Positions 8,723 through 18,818 are shown, numbered from the stretch's first letter. The stretch: 64,000 bases of DNA from Ignavibacteriales bacterium (GCA_020635275.1 JACKAA010000002.1:124001-188000); one strand, 5' to 3'. Made by a program: numbers and translations. The notes: generated by a model from the sequence alone, not told the origin.

Positions 8723-9543
8723 ATTTAATTTTATTTTTGGTTATATTATTTTTAGGTACTTCTTGCAAAGAGAAATATAAATTTACATCTGAGCAAATAA
8801 AAATTTCTGTCTCTTTACCACCTTTTGCTGACTTTGTAAAACAGATTACTGGAAATAGAGCTGATGTATTTACACTTATTCCGCCCGGAACAAATGCGCA
8901 TTCTTTTGAACCAACTCCTGAAAATCTTAAAAATATAATTGATTCCGATATTTATTTTGGTGTAGGCGAAATTTTAAATCTTGAAAAGCTAATTCTTGAA
9001 AAAATTGGCACACCGGAATTTGATTTAATAGATTGCAGTTCAGGAATTGATATAATAAATAATAATCCCCATTATTGGCTGAGTCCAAAAAACGTTAGAA
9101 TAATCACTCAAAACATTTTGGATGTTTTATCACAAAAATATCCTCAGCATAAAAATTATTTTACAAATAATAGAAATAATTTTGTGCATAAAGTCGATTC
9201 AGTAAGCAATGTAATTTATCAAATAATTTATAAAAAAAGTGAAAACGTTCTTTTTGTATATCATCCGGCTTGGAAATATTTTGCTGAACAGTATAATTTA
9301 GAAGAAATTTCAATTGAACAAGATGGTAAATCGCCAAAAGCAAATGACCTTAAAAATTTTATTGAAGCCGCAAAGCTGAAAGGTGCAAAGTGTATTTTTT
9401 TTGATCCACATTTTGATGACAGCTCTGTTTTGGCAATTGCAGAAACTTTAGACTTAGCAATTGATTCCTTAAATCCTCTTCCAACAGATTACATTAAAAA
9501 TATGGAAGATATCGCTCTAAAATTAGACAAGCACCTAAAATGA
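8701..9543 (+). CDS. znuA: ZnuA-like metal ABC transporter substrate-binding lipoprotein
   Basis: 280 residues. The N-terminus has a lipoprotein signal with lipobox LGTSC (Cys22). It is a cluster A-I (TroA/ZnuA) binding protein: metal-ligand histidines are visible in TNAHSFEPTP, NPHYWLSPKN and FVYHPAWKYF, with an acidic ligand region in FFDPHFDDSS. The His-rich loop of many ZnuA proteins is absent, so zinc versus manganese is settled only by context. It delivers periplasmic metal to ZnuB/ZnuC. The start overlaps the regulator gene by 22 bases and the end overlaps znuC by 4, so the operon is translationally coupled. Confidence 0.88.
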   Translation: MSKLSKLNLILFLVILFLGTSCKEKYKFTSEQIKISVSLPPFADFVKQITGNRADVFTLIPPGTNAHSFEPTPENLKNIIDSDIYFGVGEILNLEKLILEKIGTPEFDLIDCSSGIDIINNNPHYWLSPKNVRIITQNILDVLSQKYPQHKNYFTNNRNNFVHKVDSVSNVIYQIIYKKSENVLFVYHPAWKYFAEQYNLEEISIEQDGKSPKANDLKNFIEAAKLKGAKCIFFDPHFDDSSVLAIAETLDLAIDSLNPLPTDYIKNMEDIALKLDKHLK

Positions 9544-10298
9544 AATACGCTATAGAATTAATTGATATTTCTGCCGGTTATGATTCCAGCAATCCAATAA
9601 TTAAGGATGTAAACATTTCTATTGAAGAAAATGAATTTTTAGGAATTATTGGTCCAAACGGAGGTGGTAAAACTACTTTATTAAAAGTAATTCTTGGTTT
9701 ATTAGAACCGCAATCCGGAAAAGTAATTATTGGAGGTAAATCAACTTATTCAAAAAATTATAGAATTGGTTACGTGCCCCAATATTCAAATTTTGATAAG
9801 ACCTATCCAATTTCTGTAATAGATGTGGTTTCAATGGGATTGATATCAAAAAGTGTTTTTTCAAAGAAACTTTCTGATGAAGATTTAAAATCAGTAAAAA
9901 ATGCAATTGAAAGAGTAAATCTGAAGCAAAAACAATTTGATCAAATTGGACACCTTTCCGGTGGTGAACAGCAAAGAGTTTTAATTGCTAGAGCTTTAGC
10001 AACAAATCCTAAAATTTTAATTCTTGATGAACCTACTGCAAGTGTTGATTCGCAAACCGGAAAAAGCATTTATGAGCTTTTGTCAGAATTAAATAAGGAA
10101 AAAACAATTATTCTAGTATCACACGATATTGGAGCAATTTCACGATCTGTTAAAAAAATTGCTTGTCTAAATAGAAAATTAGTGTATCATAACACAAAAG
10201 AAATTACAAAAGAAATGCTAGAAGAAACTTACCAGTGCCCAGTTGATTTGATTGCACATGGAGTTCCTCATAGAGTTTTAGATCACCATCATCACTAA
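9540..10298 (+). CDS. znuC: ZnuC-like metal ABC transporter ATPase
   Basis: 252 residues. Walker A GPNGGGKTT, signature LSGGEQQR, Walker B ILILDEP and a switch His in LVSHD identify a complete ABC ATPase of the metal-uptake (MntB/ZnuC) group. The protein ends in four histidines (VLDHHHH), a plausible metal-binding tail of the kind seen in zinc-handling proteins. It energises uptake through ZnuB. Overlaps znuA by 4 bases (ATGA) and is followed 11 bases later by the permease. Confidence 0.92.
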   Translation: MKYAIELIDISAGYDSSNPIIKDVNISIEENEFLGIIGPNGGGKTTLLKVILGLLEPQSGKVIIGGKSTYSKNYRIGYVPQYSNFDKTYPISVIDVVSMGLISKSVFSKKLSDEDLKSVKNAIERVNLKQKQFDQIGHLSGGEQQRVLIARALATNPKILILDEPTASVDSQTGKSIYELLSELNKEKTIILVSHDIGAISRSVKKIACLNRKLVYHNTKEITKEMLEETYQCPVDLIAHGVPHRVLDHHHH

Positions 10299-10309
10299 AT
10301 GAATTTATA

Positions 10310-11116
10310 ATGTTAGAAATTTTTCAATATGATTTTATGGTAAATGCAATGCTGGCTAGTATTTTAGCAAGTATTGCATGCGGAATAATCGGAACTTATA
10401 TAGTTATTAAAAGATTGGTTTTTCTAAGCGGAGGGATTGCACATTCAGCATACGGCGGAATTGGCTTAGGTTATTTATTGTCATTTAATCCAATTTTAGG
10501 TGCAGTTGGTTCTTCAATTCTTGGAGCTGTTTTTGTTTCTAAAATGAGGAAAAACAGATCAGAAAATGAAGATACTTTAATAGGTATAATTTGGGCTTTT
10601 GGAATGGCAATTGGTGTTTTGTTCATCGGTCTTTCACCAGGTTACGTTCCCGATTTAATGAGCTATTTGTTCGGTAACATATTAACTGTCTCCAAAACAG
10701 AAATTTTATTAATGGCTTTTGCCGATTTTATCATAATTTTTTTAGTCATTCTATTCTTTAAGGAATTTCGTTCTATAACTTTTGATGAAGAATACTCAAA
10801 AACCGCAGGATTAAATGTTGATTTCTACTATCTTATTCTTTTCATACTGATAGCTGTTACAATTGTATTGTTGATTAAATTAGTCGGAATTATTTTGGTT
10901 GTAGCACTTCTTACAATACCAGCCGCTATAAGTAAATTCTTTGCAAAATCATTAAGCCAAATGATGTTCTACTCAATTTTATTTGGACTAATATTTACTC
11001 TGGTTGGTTTATTGTTTTCGTATTACTTAAATTTACCTTCCGGTTCAGCAATAATAGTCCTTTCTGTATTTGGCTACTTTATTGCGTACGGATTTAAAAA
11101 ACTTTCACAAAAATAA
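10310..11116 (+). CDS. znuB: ZnuB-like metal ABC transporter permease
   Basis: 268 residues of the ABC-3 family: multiple hydrophobic segments with the family features LSGGIAHSAYGGIGLGY near residues 40-56 and ALLTIPAAISKFFAKS near 203-218. It forms the inner-membrane channel for zinc (or Mn/Fe) import together with the ATPase just upstream. Normal length for the family. The lgt gene begins 13 bases downstream, so the operon may run on. Confidence 0.92.
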   Translation: MLEIFQYDFMVNAMLASILASIACGIIGTYIVIKRLVFLSGGIAHSAYGGIGLGYLLSFNPILGAVGSSILGAVFVSKMRKNRSENEDTLIGIIWAFGMAIGVLFIGLSPGYVPDLMSYLFGNILTVSKTEILLMAFADFIIIFLVILFFKEFRSITFDEEYSKTAGLNVDFYYLILFILIAVTIVLLIKLVGIILVVALLTIPAAISKFFAKSLSQMMFYSILFGLIFTLVGLLFSYYLNLPSGSAIIVLSVFGYFIAYGFKKLSQK

Positions 11117-11129
11117 AAAAATTAAATAA

Positions 11130-11927
11130 ATGATAAATTGGGATGTAAGCCCGGAAATTTTTAGTTTAGGTCCAATTCATGTTCGTTGGTACGGTCTTTT
11201 ATTTGCTGCTTCCTTTTTAATTGGATTTCAAATCATGCATAAGATTTTCATAAAGGAAAATAAGAGCGAAAATGATTTGAATGATCTTTTATGGTATATG
11301 TTGGCAGGTACAATTTTAGGAGCAAGATTAGGACATTGTTTATTCTATAGTCCGGAATATTATTTAAGCAATCCTCTAGAGATTTTAAAAGTTTGGAAAG
11401 GCGGATTAGCTAGCCATGGTGCTGCAATTGGAATTACAATTGCTATTAGAATGTATTCTAAGAAAAAGATTGGGCAACCATTTCTTTGGGTTTATGATAG
11501 AGTGGTTATAACAGTTGCTTTGGCTGGTTTTTTTATAAGAACCGGCAATTTAATGAATTCTGAAATTATTGGAATTCCCACAGATGTTCCTTGGGCATTT
11601 AAATTTGTTAGAGCTTATGTTACTGATCCAATGACGCCGAGGCACCCAGCTCAATTATATGAGGCTTTAAGTTATTTAACAATTTTTATTGTTTTGTATT
11701 TTATCTATTACAAATCATACAAAAAAATAAAAGACGGTTTAATATTTGGAATTTTTCTTGTTTCAGTTTTTACAGCAAGATTTTTTATTGAGTTTATTAA
11801 AGAGGATCAATCTGCTTTTGAAGCTGGCATGGCTTTAAATATGGGTCAAATACTTAGTATTCCTTTAATTATTTGGGGAATTTACTTAATACTTAGAAAA
11901 GATATTTCTAATAAAGTTACAACATAA
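11130..11927 (+). CDS. lgt: Prolipoprotein diacylglyceryl transferase
   Basis: 265 residues, the usual length. Conserved Lgt features are visible: HVRWYGLLFA near the N-terminus, GGLASHGAAIGI with the essential His, RTGNLMNSEIIG (the Lgt signature) and RHPAQLYEAL. The enzyme moves diacylglycerol from phosphatidylglycerol to the lipobox cysteine of prelipoproteins at the inner membrane, the first step of lipoprotein maturation. Several encoded substrates are nearby (ZnuA-like, TolB-like, serine hydrolase). Probably transcribed with znuB upstream and the lipoprotein downstream. Confidence 0.95.
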   Translation: MINWDVSPEIFSLGPIHVRWYGLLFAASFLIGFQIMHKIFIKENKSENDLNDLLWYMLAGTILGARLGHCLFYSPEYYLSNPLEILKVWKGGLASHGAAIGITIAIRMYSKKKIGQPFLWVYDRVVITVALAGFFIRTGNLMNSEIIGIPTDVPWAFKFVRAYVTDPMTPRHPAQLYEALSYLTIFIVLYFIYYKSYKKIKDGLIFGIFLVSVFTARFFIEFIKEDQSAFEAGMALNMGQILSIPLIIWGIYLILRKDISNKVTT

Positions 11928-11940
11928 TTTGGAGAATTAG

Positions 11941-13098
11941 ATGTTCAAAAAATATATACCTACTTATTTATTAATTTTACTGACTGCAATTTTCACTTTT
12001 TCTTCGTGTTCAAATGAAGCTACAAACTATAATGCTTCAAAAGATATTTTAAGATTTACAGGTGAAACTCATTTACGAAATATTAAACAATTAACATTTG
12101 GCGGAAATAATGCTGAAGCTTATTGGAGTTTTGACAGTAAGCAACTTGTATTTCAAAGTGATTGGGAAAAAATAAACTCACAAGGATGTGATCAAATTTT
12201 TATAATGAATGCTGATGGGAATGCATTAACTAACGGAAATCAATATCAATTAGTTTCTACAGGAAAAGGAAGAACAACTTGTTCATATTTTTTAAAGGGA
12301 GATCAAAAAGTTGTTTTCGCTTCAACACATGAAGCAGACGAAAATTGTCCAGAAACTCAAATGTTCGTAAATGGAAAATATGTTTGGCCAATATATAGTA
12401 CTTATAACATTTATATGGCAGATGTAGATGGAGCTAATATAGAAAAAATAATTGAAAGTGATAGTTATGATGCAGAAGCAACTGTTTCTCCTGATGGGAA
12501 ATATATAATTTTCACCTCAACAAGAAGTGGTGATTTAGAACTTTGGAGATATGAAATTGAGACTAAAGATTTGCTTCAATTGACTGATAAATTAGGATAC
12601 GATGGCGGTGCTTTTTTTTCACATGATTCTAAGAAAATTGTTTGGCGTGCAAGCCGCCCGGTCGGTGAAGATGAAGCCCAATATAAAGAATTGCTTGCCC
12701 AAGGTTTGGTTGAACCAACTGCATTGAATATTTATACAGCTGATATTGATGGTAAAAATGTTGAGCAAATTACTAACTTACCTGGAGCAAATTGGGCTCC
12801 ATTTTTTCATCCTTCTGATAAAAAGATTTTATTCTGTTCAAATCATCATTCACAAAATGAAGGCGGAAGATTATTTGATATATTTATGATTGATATTGAC
12901 GGGCAAAATCTTGAGCAAATAACTCATAGTGGCACTTTCGATGCTTTCCCAATGTTTTCACCAGATGGAACAAAATTAGCTTTCGCTTCAAACAGACAAG
13001 CTGATGGAAAACCAACTCGTGCAACAAATATTTATGTTGCTGAGTGGATTGACAATCCAGATAAAGTTGATAATGATTTTACAACATTAGCCCGATAA
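11941..13098 (+). CDS. TolB-like beta-propeller lipoprotein (PD40 repeats)
   Basis: 385 residues. A lipoprotein signal peptide ends at TFSSC (Cys23). At least five PD40/TolB-type repeats follow, for example VSPDGKYIIFTSTRSG, FSHDSKKIVWRAS, FHPSDKKILFCSNH and FSPDGTKLAFASNR, together predicting a six-bladed propeller. It is probably anchored in the envelope. It is not TolB itself, since there is no tol-pal context or TolB N-domain; the function is unknown. GGAGAA precedes the ATG and suits a Shine-Dalgarno sequence, and lgt ends 13 bases upstream. Confidence 0.8.
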   Translation: MFKKYIPTYLLILLTAIFTFSSCSNEATNYNASKDILRFTGETHLRNIKQLTFGGNNAEAYWSFDSKQLVFQSDWEKINSQGCDQIFIMNADGNALTNGNQYQLVSTGKGRTTCSYFLKGDQKVVFASTHEADENCPETQMFVNGKYVWPIYSTYNIYMADVDGANIEKIIESDSYDAEATVSPDGKYIIFTSTRSGDLELWRYEIETKDLLQLTDKLGYDGGAFFSHDSKKIVWRASRPVGEDEAQYKELLAQGLVEPTALNIYTADIDGKNVEQITNLPGANWAPFFHPSDKKILFCSNHHSQNEGGRLFDIFMIDIDGQNLEQITHSGTFDAFPMFSPDGTKLAFASNRQADGKPTRATNIYVAEWIDNPDKVDNDFTTLAR

Positions 13099-13209
13099 AT
13101 TTTTCCGTCACTGAAAAATTCGTTGACAGTTTTTTTTTCACTTTGCGATATTTCTTTCTACATAAACAACTTTAATAGAAATTATTACTTTTTCTTAATA
13201 AGTTATGCT

Positions 13210-13638
13210 ATGACAATATCAGAGTTTGAAAATAAGTGGATTAGTAAAATTAAAAATGAGTTGTTAAAACATTTTCCTGATGATTTTATTGAATCTGATA
13301 ATTATGATTATTTGAAATTACCCGGTAAACCTTTACTAAAAGGTTCTGAACTTTTTGGTAATTATGAAATTATTGATACTGATGGTATTCCTCTTTTAAG
13401 CACAGATAATTATGATAAATTGAAATATGTTTTATATTCAAATTACAATAAACCATTATCAACCAAATTACTTAAAGATAATACTGAGATTAAAAATTCA
13501 GTAAAGAAATATGAAAAACACCTCGATGAAATTCTTCGAATGATAATAAATGATTTCAAAACTGAATTTCCTACTTCTGAAAAGCAAATTTCTGTTTCAA
13601 GTAAAATTTTTCAATTGTTAAATCTGCATCGCTACTAG
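13210..13638 (+). CDS. Hypothetical protein
   Basis: 142 residues from the ATG at 13210 (MTISEFENKW...). The frame is open back to a TTG at 13123, but that extension is Phe/Tyr/Asn-rich and looks non-coding. I do not recognise the family. The protein is charged, has no signal peptide or membrane helix, and its C-terminal half is predicted helical. It ends 12 bases before the rRNA methyltransferase gene, which suggests co-transcription and perhaps a role near ribosomes. Confidence 0.55.
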   Translation: MTISEFENKWISKIKNELLKHFPDDFIESDNYDYLKLPGKPLLKGSELFGNYEIIDTDGIPLLSTDNYDKLKYVLYSNYNKPLSTKLLKDNTEIKNSVKKYEKHLDEILRMIINDFKTEFPTSEKQISVSSKIFQLLNLHRY

Positions 13639-13650
13639 CCGGAAATAAAA

Positions 13651-15081
13651 GTGATAGAATTAAGTTCAAACATTTCAGATTATATAAAATCTGTGCTTGG
13701 TGAAGATTTTCTTAAAAACTATGAACAGTTTGTTGAAAGTAAATATCCAATTACAATTAGGCTTTCAGAGGTTCCAGAGAATCATAATTCACTAATAAAC
13801 AGTTTGGCTAATCAAGGAATTGCATTAAAAAAAATTGAAAATATTCCTAACGCATACGAAGTTATTTCCGGTGAAGAAAATATTGGCAAAACTATTGAAC
13901 ACACTATTGGGAAATATTATATTCAAAGTTTATCTTCAATGATTCCGCCTTTTATATTAAATCCTACAAGCGAAGATGTTGTTCTTGATTTGTGTGCCGC
14001 ACCCGGATCTAAATCAACACAATTAGCTGAATTAATGGAGTATGAAGGAACGCTCTATTCCAACGAACCAAATTTATCAAGAGTGAAAGCACTTGTTCAT
14101 AATTTAGATAAAATGAATACAGTTAATATGAGTGTTATTAAAGAAAAAGGAGAATTGTTAAGTAAAATATTTCCTAATTATTTTGATAAAATTTTGGTTG
14201 ATGCCCCATGCAGTGCATTGGGAGTTGTTCAAAAAAAACAAGAAGTAAGCAATTGGTGGAGTCCAAAATCAGTAGACGTAATTTCTTCTCTTCAACTTAA
14301 ACTTTTAATAAGTGCAATTAAGATGGCAAAAGTAGGTGCGGAAATTGTTTATTCAACTTGTACATTAACGGTTGAAGAAAATGAATACATTATTGATAAA
14401 GTATTAAAAAAATATCCCGTAAAGTTGGAACCTTTTGATCTTAATTTACCACACGTAAATGGATTTACTAAAGTTGGAAGTTATAATTTTGATGAATCAT
14501 TAAAATTAACGAAAAGGATAATTCCTTGGGAATTGAAATCGGAAGGTTTCTTTATTTCTAAATTGATTAAAACTGATGAAACAGAACACATAGTAACAAA
14601 AAATAAATTTACCAAACAAACCAGATCAATTGTCAGTTCTAAGGATAAGAGAATAAAGAAATATTTAGATGAATTGTCAATCCATTTTGGAATAGAAAGA
14701 AAAGTATTTGAAAATTACAAATACATTGTAAATAACAAAGATATTAATTTCACAAATTCTGATTCGCTTGAATATGATCTTTCTTTTTTCTTAAGAGTTG
14801 GTACTAAATTTGGAATTATTGATAAATCTGATACATGTAAATTGCACACCCATGCGGCGCAAATTTTAGGCAAATCTGCCACAAAAAATGTACTTAAAAT
14901 CACCAACGAAAATGATTTAAAAACATATTTTTCCGGCGGTATATTTCAATTAGATAATACACAAATGGGACAAAAAATTGTAAAATATGAAGATTATTTT
15001 TTAGGAACAGGAGTTCAATTAGAAAATCAATTTAAAAGTCAGTTTCCACGTTCCAAACGTACAGGCTCAATTTCCATATAA
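13651..15081 (+). CDS. RsmF/NSUN-type RNA 5-methylcytosine methyltransferase
   Basis: 476 residues from a GTG start. The catalytic domain has the AdoMet loop DLCAAPGSKSTQLAE, motif IV DAPCSALG and motif VI YSTCTLTVEENE, giving both cysteines of the RNA m5C mechanism. The C-terminal part (about 310-476) resembles the PUA-like domain of RsmF/YebU, with a YFSGG segment and a final KSQFPRSKR that matches the usual KNHYPKALR-like end. It therefore probably methylates a cytosine of 16S rRNA, although NSUN-family members can also act on tRNA. Confidence 0.87.
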   Translation: MIELSSNISDYIKSVLGEDFLKNYEQFVESKYPITIRLSEVPENHNSLINSLANQGIALKKIENIPNAYEVISGEENIGKTIEHTIGKYYIQSLSSMIPPFILNPTSEDVVLDLCAAPGSKSTQLAELMEYEGTLYSNEPNLSRVKALVHNLDKMNTVNMSVIKEKGELLSKIFPNYFDKILVDAPCSALGVVQKKQEVSNWWSPKSVDVISSLQLKLLISAIKMAKVGAEIVYSTCTLTVEENEYIIDKVLKKYPVKLEPFDLNLPHVNGFTKVGSYNFDESLKLTKRIIPWELKSEGFFISKLIKTDETEHIVTKNKFTKQTRSIVSSKDKRIKKYLDELSIHFGIERKVFENYKYIVNNKDINFTNSDSLEYDLSFFLRVGTKFGIIDKSDTCKLHTHAAQILGKSATKNVLKITNENDLKTYFSGGIFQLDNTQMGQKIVKYEDYFLGTGVQLENQFKSQFPRSKRTGSISI

Positions 15082-15094
15082 TTTTGCATGGAAA
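15071..15094 (+). terminator. Hairpin overlapping the methyltransferase stop codon
   Basis: TTTCCAT (15071-15077) and ATGGAAA (15088-15094) form a 7-base-pair stem around a 10-base loop that includes the TAA stop. It is not followed by a clean T run. The next gene starts 177 bases later and I see no other structure in that gap. Confidence 0.35.
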
Positions 15095-15271
15095 TTAGTA
15101 TTAATTCAATTTTTATAAAACTTAATACAAATTTTAAGTTTTTCTTCTTTTTGTAAAAAGAAAATTTATTATTTTATCAGGCAAATTATTTATTCTTCGT
15201 AATAGAAAAAATAATTATTATATATATTGATATAAAAACAAATCAGTAAAAAATTTTGTTTCCGGAGTTAT

Positions 15272-16678
15272 ATGAATTTTTCTGATGATTTTTTAGATCC
15301 TGATTTCAACTCATTTCTGGATGATGAAAAGCTAAAATCAAAAGTTCAAAAATGTAAAGAATATGTTTCTAATGGTCAGACAATTACTTTTTTAGGAAAT
15401 ATTGAAGATACAATTCAGCTTTGTCTTGAATATGATTTTACAGAAGATGGTATTTTTCTAACTGAAGCAGCTTTAGAAATTTCTCCTTATAGTTCTGAAC
15501 TTTGGCATTCAAAGGGAATATTTTATAATAATCTTTTTGAATTTGATAAAGCATATTTATGTTTTGAAAAATCTTTATCATTAAATCCAAGTGATGCTGA
15601 AGCAATGATTAATAAATCAATTGCTGAGGATAATCTTGGTCTTTGGGATGAATCAATTAATACATTAGAAAATGCGCTTGCAATTGAACCCAATAATGAA
15701 GAGGTTCTTTTCAATTTAGGTATTTTTTATCAAAGAAAAGATTACTTTGAAAAAGCTGTTGAATACTTTAAAAGAACTGTTGAAATAGATACTGAATATG
15801 GTGATGCTTGGTACGAATTAGGATTTTGTTATGAAAGCTCTAATAAATTAGATGAAGCTTTATCAGCGTATCAAAAGTTTTTAGATATAGAACCTTATAG
15901 TGCAAGCGGATGGTATAATTTTGGAATTGTTTATCTTAAAATGAATTCCTACGAAAAAGCAATAAACTGTTTTGAACTTGCAACTTCCATTAATGAAGAT
16001 TTTGCAAATGCATGGTATAATTGCGGAATTGCATATTCAAAAATAAATAGGTTTATCGATTCAAGAAATGCATTCTTAAAAGCATTTGAAATGGATCCGT
16101 TTGATGATTTAATTCCTTTAAATATTGCACAATCCTTTGAAGCAACTGGTGATTATGATTCTGCAGCAAATTATTTTAGAGCCGCAATTAAAATAAGCAA
16201 AACTAATCTTGATGCTTATGTTGGTTTGGGAAATTATTATGCTAGGAAAAATAATCGGGATAAAATGATTGAATATTTTTCTAAAATTGTGAAATACACT
16301 TTGTATAATAATTTTTCAGATTTTTCTGAAAGAGAATTGCGTAATCATTTGGAAGATGTAAATAAAGAAATAGACATTTATAACAATTCTGAATTAAATA
16401 TTGAAGATTACTTTAAATTGGCTGAACTTTATATTGAAGTTGGAAGATGGAACGATGCAATTTTAACTTATCAGAAATCCTTAAAATACAAATCGGAAAT
16501 TTCTAATTCATTTTACGGAATGGCAATTTGTCATTTTATGCTTAATAAAAACGAAGATGCTTTGAAACATTTATTGCATTCATTCAGTTTAAATCCCGGC
16601 AATGAATTTAATTTTATTGATGAGTTTCCATATTTTGAATCAACACAACTTTATATAAAGTTAACCGACTCAATTTAG
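15272..16678 (+). CDS. Tetratricopeptide-repeat protein
   Basis: 468 residues with about ten TPR units, easy to see from recurring phrases such as FDKAYLCFEKSLSLNPSDAE, YFEKAVEYFKRTVEID, YEKAINCFELATSIN and WNDAILTYQKSLKYK. An acidic N-terminal stretch (FSDDFLDPDFNSFLDDE) precedes the repeats. There is no signal peptide, so it is probably a cytoplasmic scaffold. Such TPR proteins sit next to housekeeping genes in many Bacteroidota and Ignavibacteria, with no assigned role. It ends 3 bases before aroE and is probably co-transcribed with it. Confidence 0.9.
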   Translation: MNFSDDFLDPDFNSFLDDEKLKSKVQKCKEYVSNGQTITFLGNIEDTIQLCLEYDFTEDGIFLTEAALEISPYSSELWHSKGIFYNNLFEFDKAYLCFEKSLSLNPSDAEAMINKSIAEDNLGLWDESINTLENALAIEPNNEEVLFNLGIFYQRKDYFEKAVEYFKRTVEIDTEYGDAWYELGFCYESSNKLDEALSAYQKFLDIEPYSASGWYNFGIVYLKMNSYEKAINCFELATSINEDFANAWYNCGIAYSKINRFIDSRNAFLKAFEMDPFDDLIPLNIAQSFEATGDYDSAANYFRAAIKISKTNLDAYVGLGNYYARKNNRDKMIEYFSKIVKYTLYNNFSDFSERELRNHLEDVNKEIDIYNNSELNIEDYFKLAELYIEVGRWNDAILTYQKSLKYKSEISNSFYGMAICHFMLNKNEDALKHLLHSFSLNPGNEFNFIDEFPYFESTQLYIKLTDSI

Positions 16679-16681
16679 AAA

Positions 16682-17557
16682 ATGAAGTATTTAGAAAACA
16701 TAGATCATTCAACAAAGATTGTTGGAATAATCGGACATCCGATTAAACAATCTCATTCTCCTCATATGCATAATTTAACATTTCAAATGCAGGATTTAAA
16801 TTATGTTTATCTTCCTTTTGATGTACCGACCAGCAATTTAAAAGATTCGCTTAAGGCAATGTCAACACTGGGTATTAGAGGATTTAATGTTACAATTCCT
16901 CATAAAGAAAAAATAATTCAGTTTTTAGATCATGTTTCTGAAGAAGCTTCTTCAATTGGTGCAGTAAATACAATTGTAAATGAAGGAAGCCAATTATTCG
17001 GCTATAATACAGACGTGCAAGGCATAATTGAATCACTAAATCCATATAAAGATGATTTGTTAAAAAGTACGGTTTCTGTAATTGGAGCAGGCGGCGCTGC
17101 AAGAGCAGTTCTTTATGCTTTAATTAGGCATTTTAAAGTTGAGAAAATTAATATAATAAACAGAACAGAAGAAAGATCAGAAGCAATTAAAGATTATTTC
17201 AAAGATAAAATGCATTTTGAAAATATCAGCACTTTTGAATTAATGCCAAAAGAAAATATTTCTGTTTATAAAACTTCAAAATTAATTGTAAATACAACTT
17301 CACTTGGGATGTTTCCAAATTTAGATGATTCCCCTACTGATCTTGAGAAATCATTTAATTCTTCACAAATTGTATTCGACTTAATTTATAATCCTCTTAA
17401 AACTACATTTCTTGAATTAGCAGAAAAAAGAGGAGCTACAACTGTAAATGGTTTGAAGATGTTCATTGTTCAGGGAGCAAAATCATTTGAACTTTGGACT
17501 GGTAATTCAATGGATGTTGATTACATTCATGATGAATTAACAAAAACTCTTAAATAA
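16682..17557 (+). CDS. aroE: Shikimate dehydrogenase
   Basis: 291 residues. Substrate-binding features are IIGHPIKQSHSPHMHN (SxS motif) and NVTIPHKEK with the catalytic Lys; the NADP-binding Rossmann loop is GAGGAARAV; the end has NGLKMFIVQGAKSFELWTG. It reduces 3-dehydroshikimate to shikimate in aromatic amino-acid synthesis. Length is normal. Its last 8 bases overlap the end of the convergent aminotransferase gene. Confidence 0.95.
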   Translation: MKYLENIDHSTKIVGIIGHPIKQSHSPHMHNLTFQMQDLNYVYLPFDVPTSNLKDSLKAMSTLGIRGFNVTIPHKEKIIQFLDHVSEEASSIGAVNTIVNEGSQLFGYNTDVQGIIESLNPYKDDLLKSTVSVIGAGGAARAVLYALIRHFKVEKINIINRTEERSEAIKDYFKDKMHFENISTFELMPKENISVYKTSKLIVNTTSLGMFPNLDDSPTDLEKSFNSSQIVFDLIYNPLKTTFLELAEKRGATTVNGLKMFIVQGAKSFELWTGNSMDVDYIHDELTKTLK

Positions 17558-18725
17558 TTGTATTTACAAATTCTTTTAATCTGATCATTGCTTCGGTCAA
17601 TTCTTTATTTGATTTTGCATAAGAAATTCTGATATAACCTGCTTTTCCAAAAACACTTCCGGGAACCGTTGCAACATATGCTTCGTTAAGTAATTTCATA
17701 CAAAACTCTTCAGAGTCTGCAATTTTATCAGATTTCTCCAAAACTTTTTTAATATCGACAAAAATATAAAATGCACCTTTAGGTTCTACACAACTAAACA
17801 ATTCAATTTCTTTTAATGCGTTGTAAACTAAATTTCTTCTTTCTTCAAATATTATTCTTTGCTGTTCAACTAATGCTTGATCACCTGTTAATGCTTCTAA
17901 CGAAGCAAATTGAGAAATTGTACATGCATTTGATGTGCTGTGGCTTTGCAATTTGTTCATACCGGAAACAATATTTTTGGATCCAATTGCATAACCTATT
18001 CTCCACCCTGTCATTGAATAAGTTTTTGATACACCATTTATAATAATTACATTTTCTTTTTTTCCAAAAGAAGCAACGCTTGTAAATTCTGTTTTATTAT
18101 AAATTAATTTCTCATAGATTTCATCACAAATTACAACTAGGTTTTTTTCTATTGAAAAATTAACTATTGTTTCCAATTCCTTTTTTGTTAAAACTGTTCC
18201 TGTTGGATTATTGGGATTGCATAAAATAATTGCTTTTGATTTGGGAGAAATATAAGATGCAATTTCATCTATTGTTGGTTTATATTGATTTATTCTTTTC
18301 GTTTCAACAATAACCGGTTTGCCTCCGGCTAATTTTACCATATGAGGATAAGACACATAATATGGAGCCGGAATTAATACCTCTTCATTTTCATTTATAA
18401 TTGTTTGAAGAACATTGTATATTGATTGTTTAGCACCATTTGATACTATAATTTCATCTATTGAAAAATCAATTCCCCATTCATTTTTATATTTATCAGC
18501 AATAGCTTGTCTAAGTTCTTTAATTCCGGTATTTATCGTATATTTTGTTTTATCATGATCTATTGCATTAATTCCTGCCTTCTTAATATTTTCCGGAGTT
18601 GGAAGGTCAGGTTCACCAACACATAAATCAATAACATCAATTCCTTTTGATCTTAATTCAAATGTTTTAGCAGAAACTTCCATTGTTCCGGAAAGTTCAA
18701 TATTTTCAATTTTAGAGGAAAGCAT
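17550..18725 (-). CDS. Class I aspartate-type aminotransferase (PLP)
   Basis: 391 residues. PLP-enzyme landmarks are NPNNPTGTV, CDEIYEKLIY, the active-site Lys in NGVSKTYSMTGWRIG, and the substrate-carboxylate Arg in GYIRISYA near the C-terminus. It belongs to the AAT-I subgroup of thermophile and cyanobacterial type; some members also use prephenate, which would fit the neighbouring aroE, but that is inference. It ends convergently, overlapping aroE by 8 bases. Confidence 0.92.
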   Translation of the reverse strand: MLSSKIENIELSGTMEVSAKTFELRSKGIDVIDLCVGEPDLPTPENIKKAGINAIDHDKTKYTINTGIKELRQAIADKYKNEWGIDFSIDEIIVSNGAKQSIYNVLQTIINENEEVLIPAPYYVSYPHMVKLAGGKPVIVETKRINQYKPTIDEIASYISPKSKAIILCNPNNPTGTVLTKKELETIVNFSIEKNLVVICDEIYEKLIYNKTEFTSVASFGKKENVIIINGVSKTYSMTGWRIGYAIGSKNIVSGMNKLQSHSTSNACTISQFASLEALTGDQALVEQQRIIFEERRNLVYNALKEIELFSCVEPKGAFYIFVDIKKVLEKSDKIADSEEFCMKLLNEAYVATVPGSVFGKAGYIRISYAKSNKELTEAMIRLKEFVNTII

Positions 18726-18818
18726 TATATATCCGTAATTTTTAAAATAGACACCAAATATACTACAACAGTATATAATGAAAAAGACTTTTATGATTAT
18801 TAATGAAAAGTGCTTGTT

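Noticed and set aside
13123..13209. N-terminal extension of the hypothetical protein
   Set aside because: Starts at TTG and is Phe/Tyr/Asn-rich like AT-rich non-coding DNA; the ATG at 13210 is preferred.
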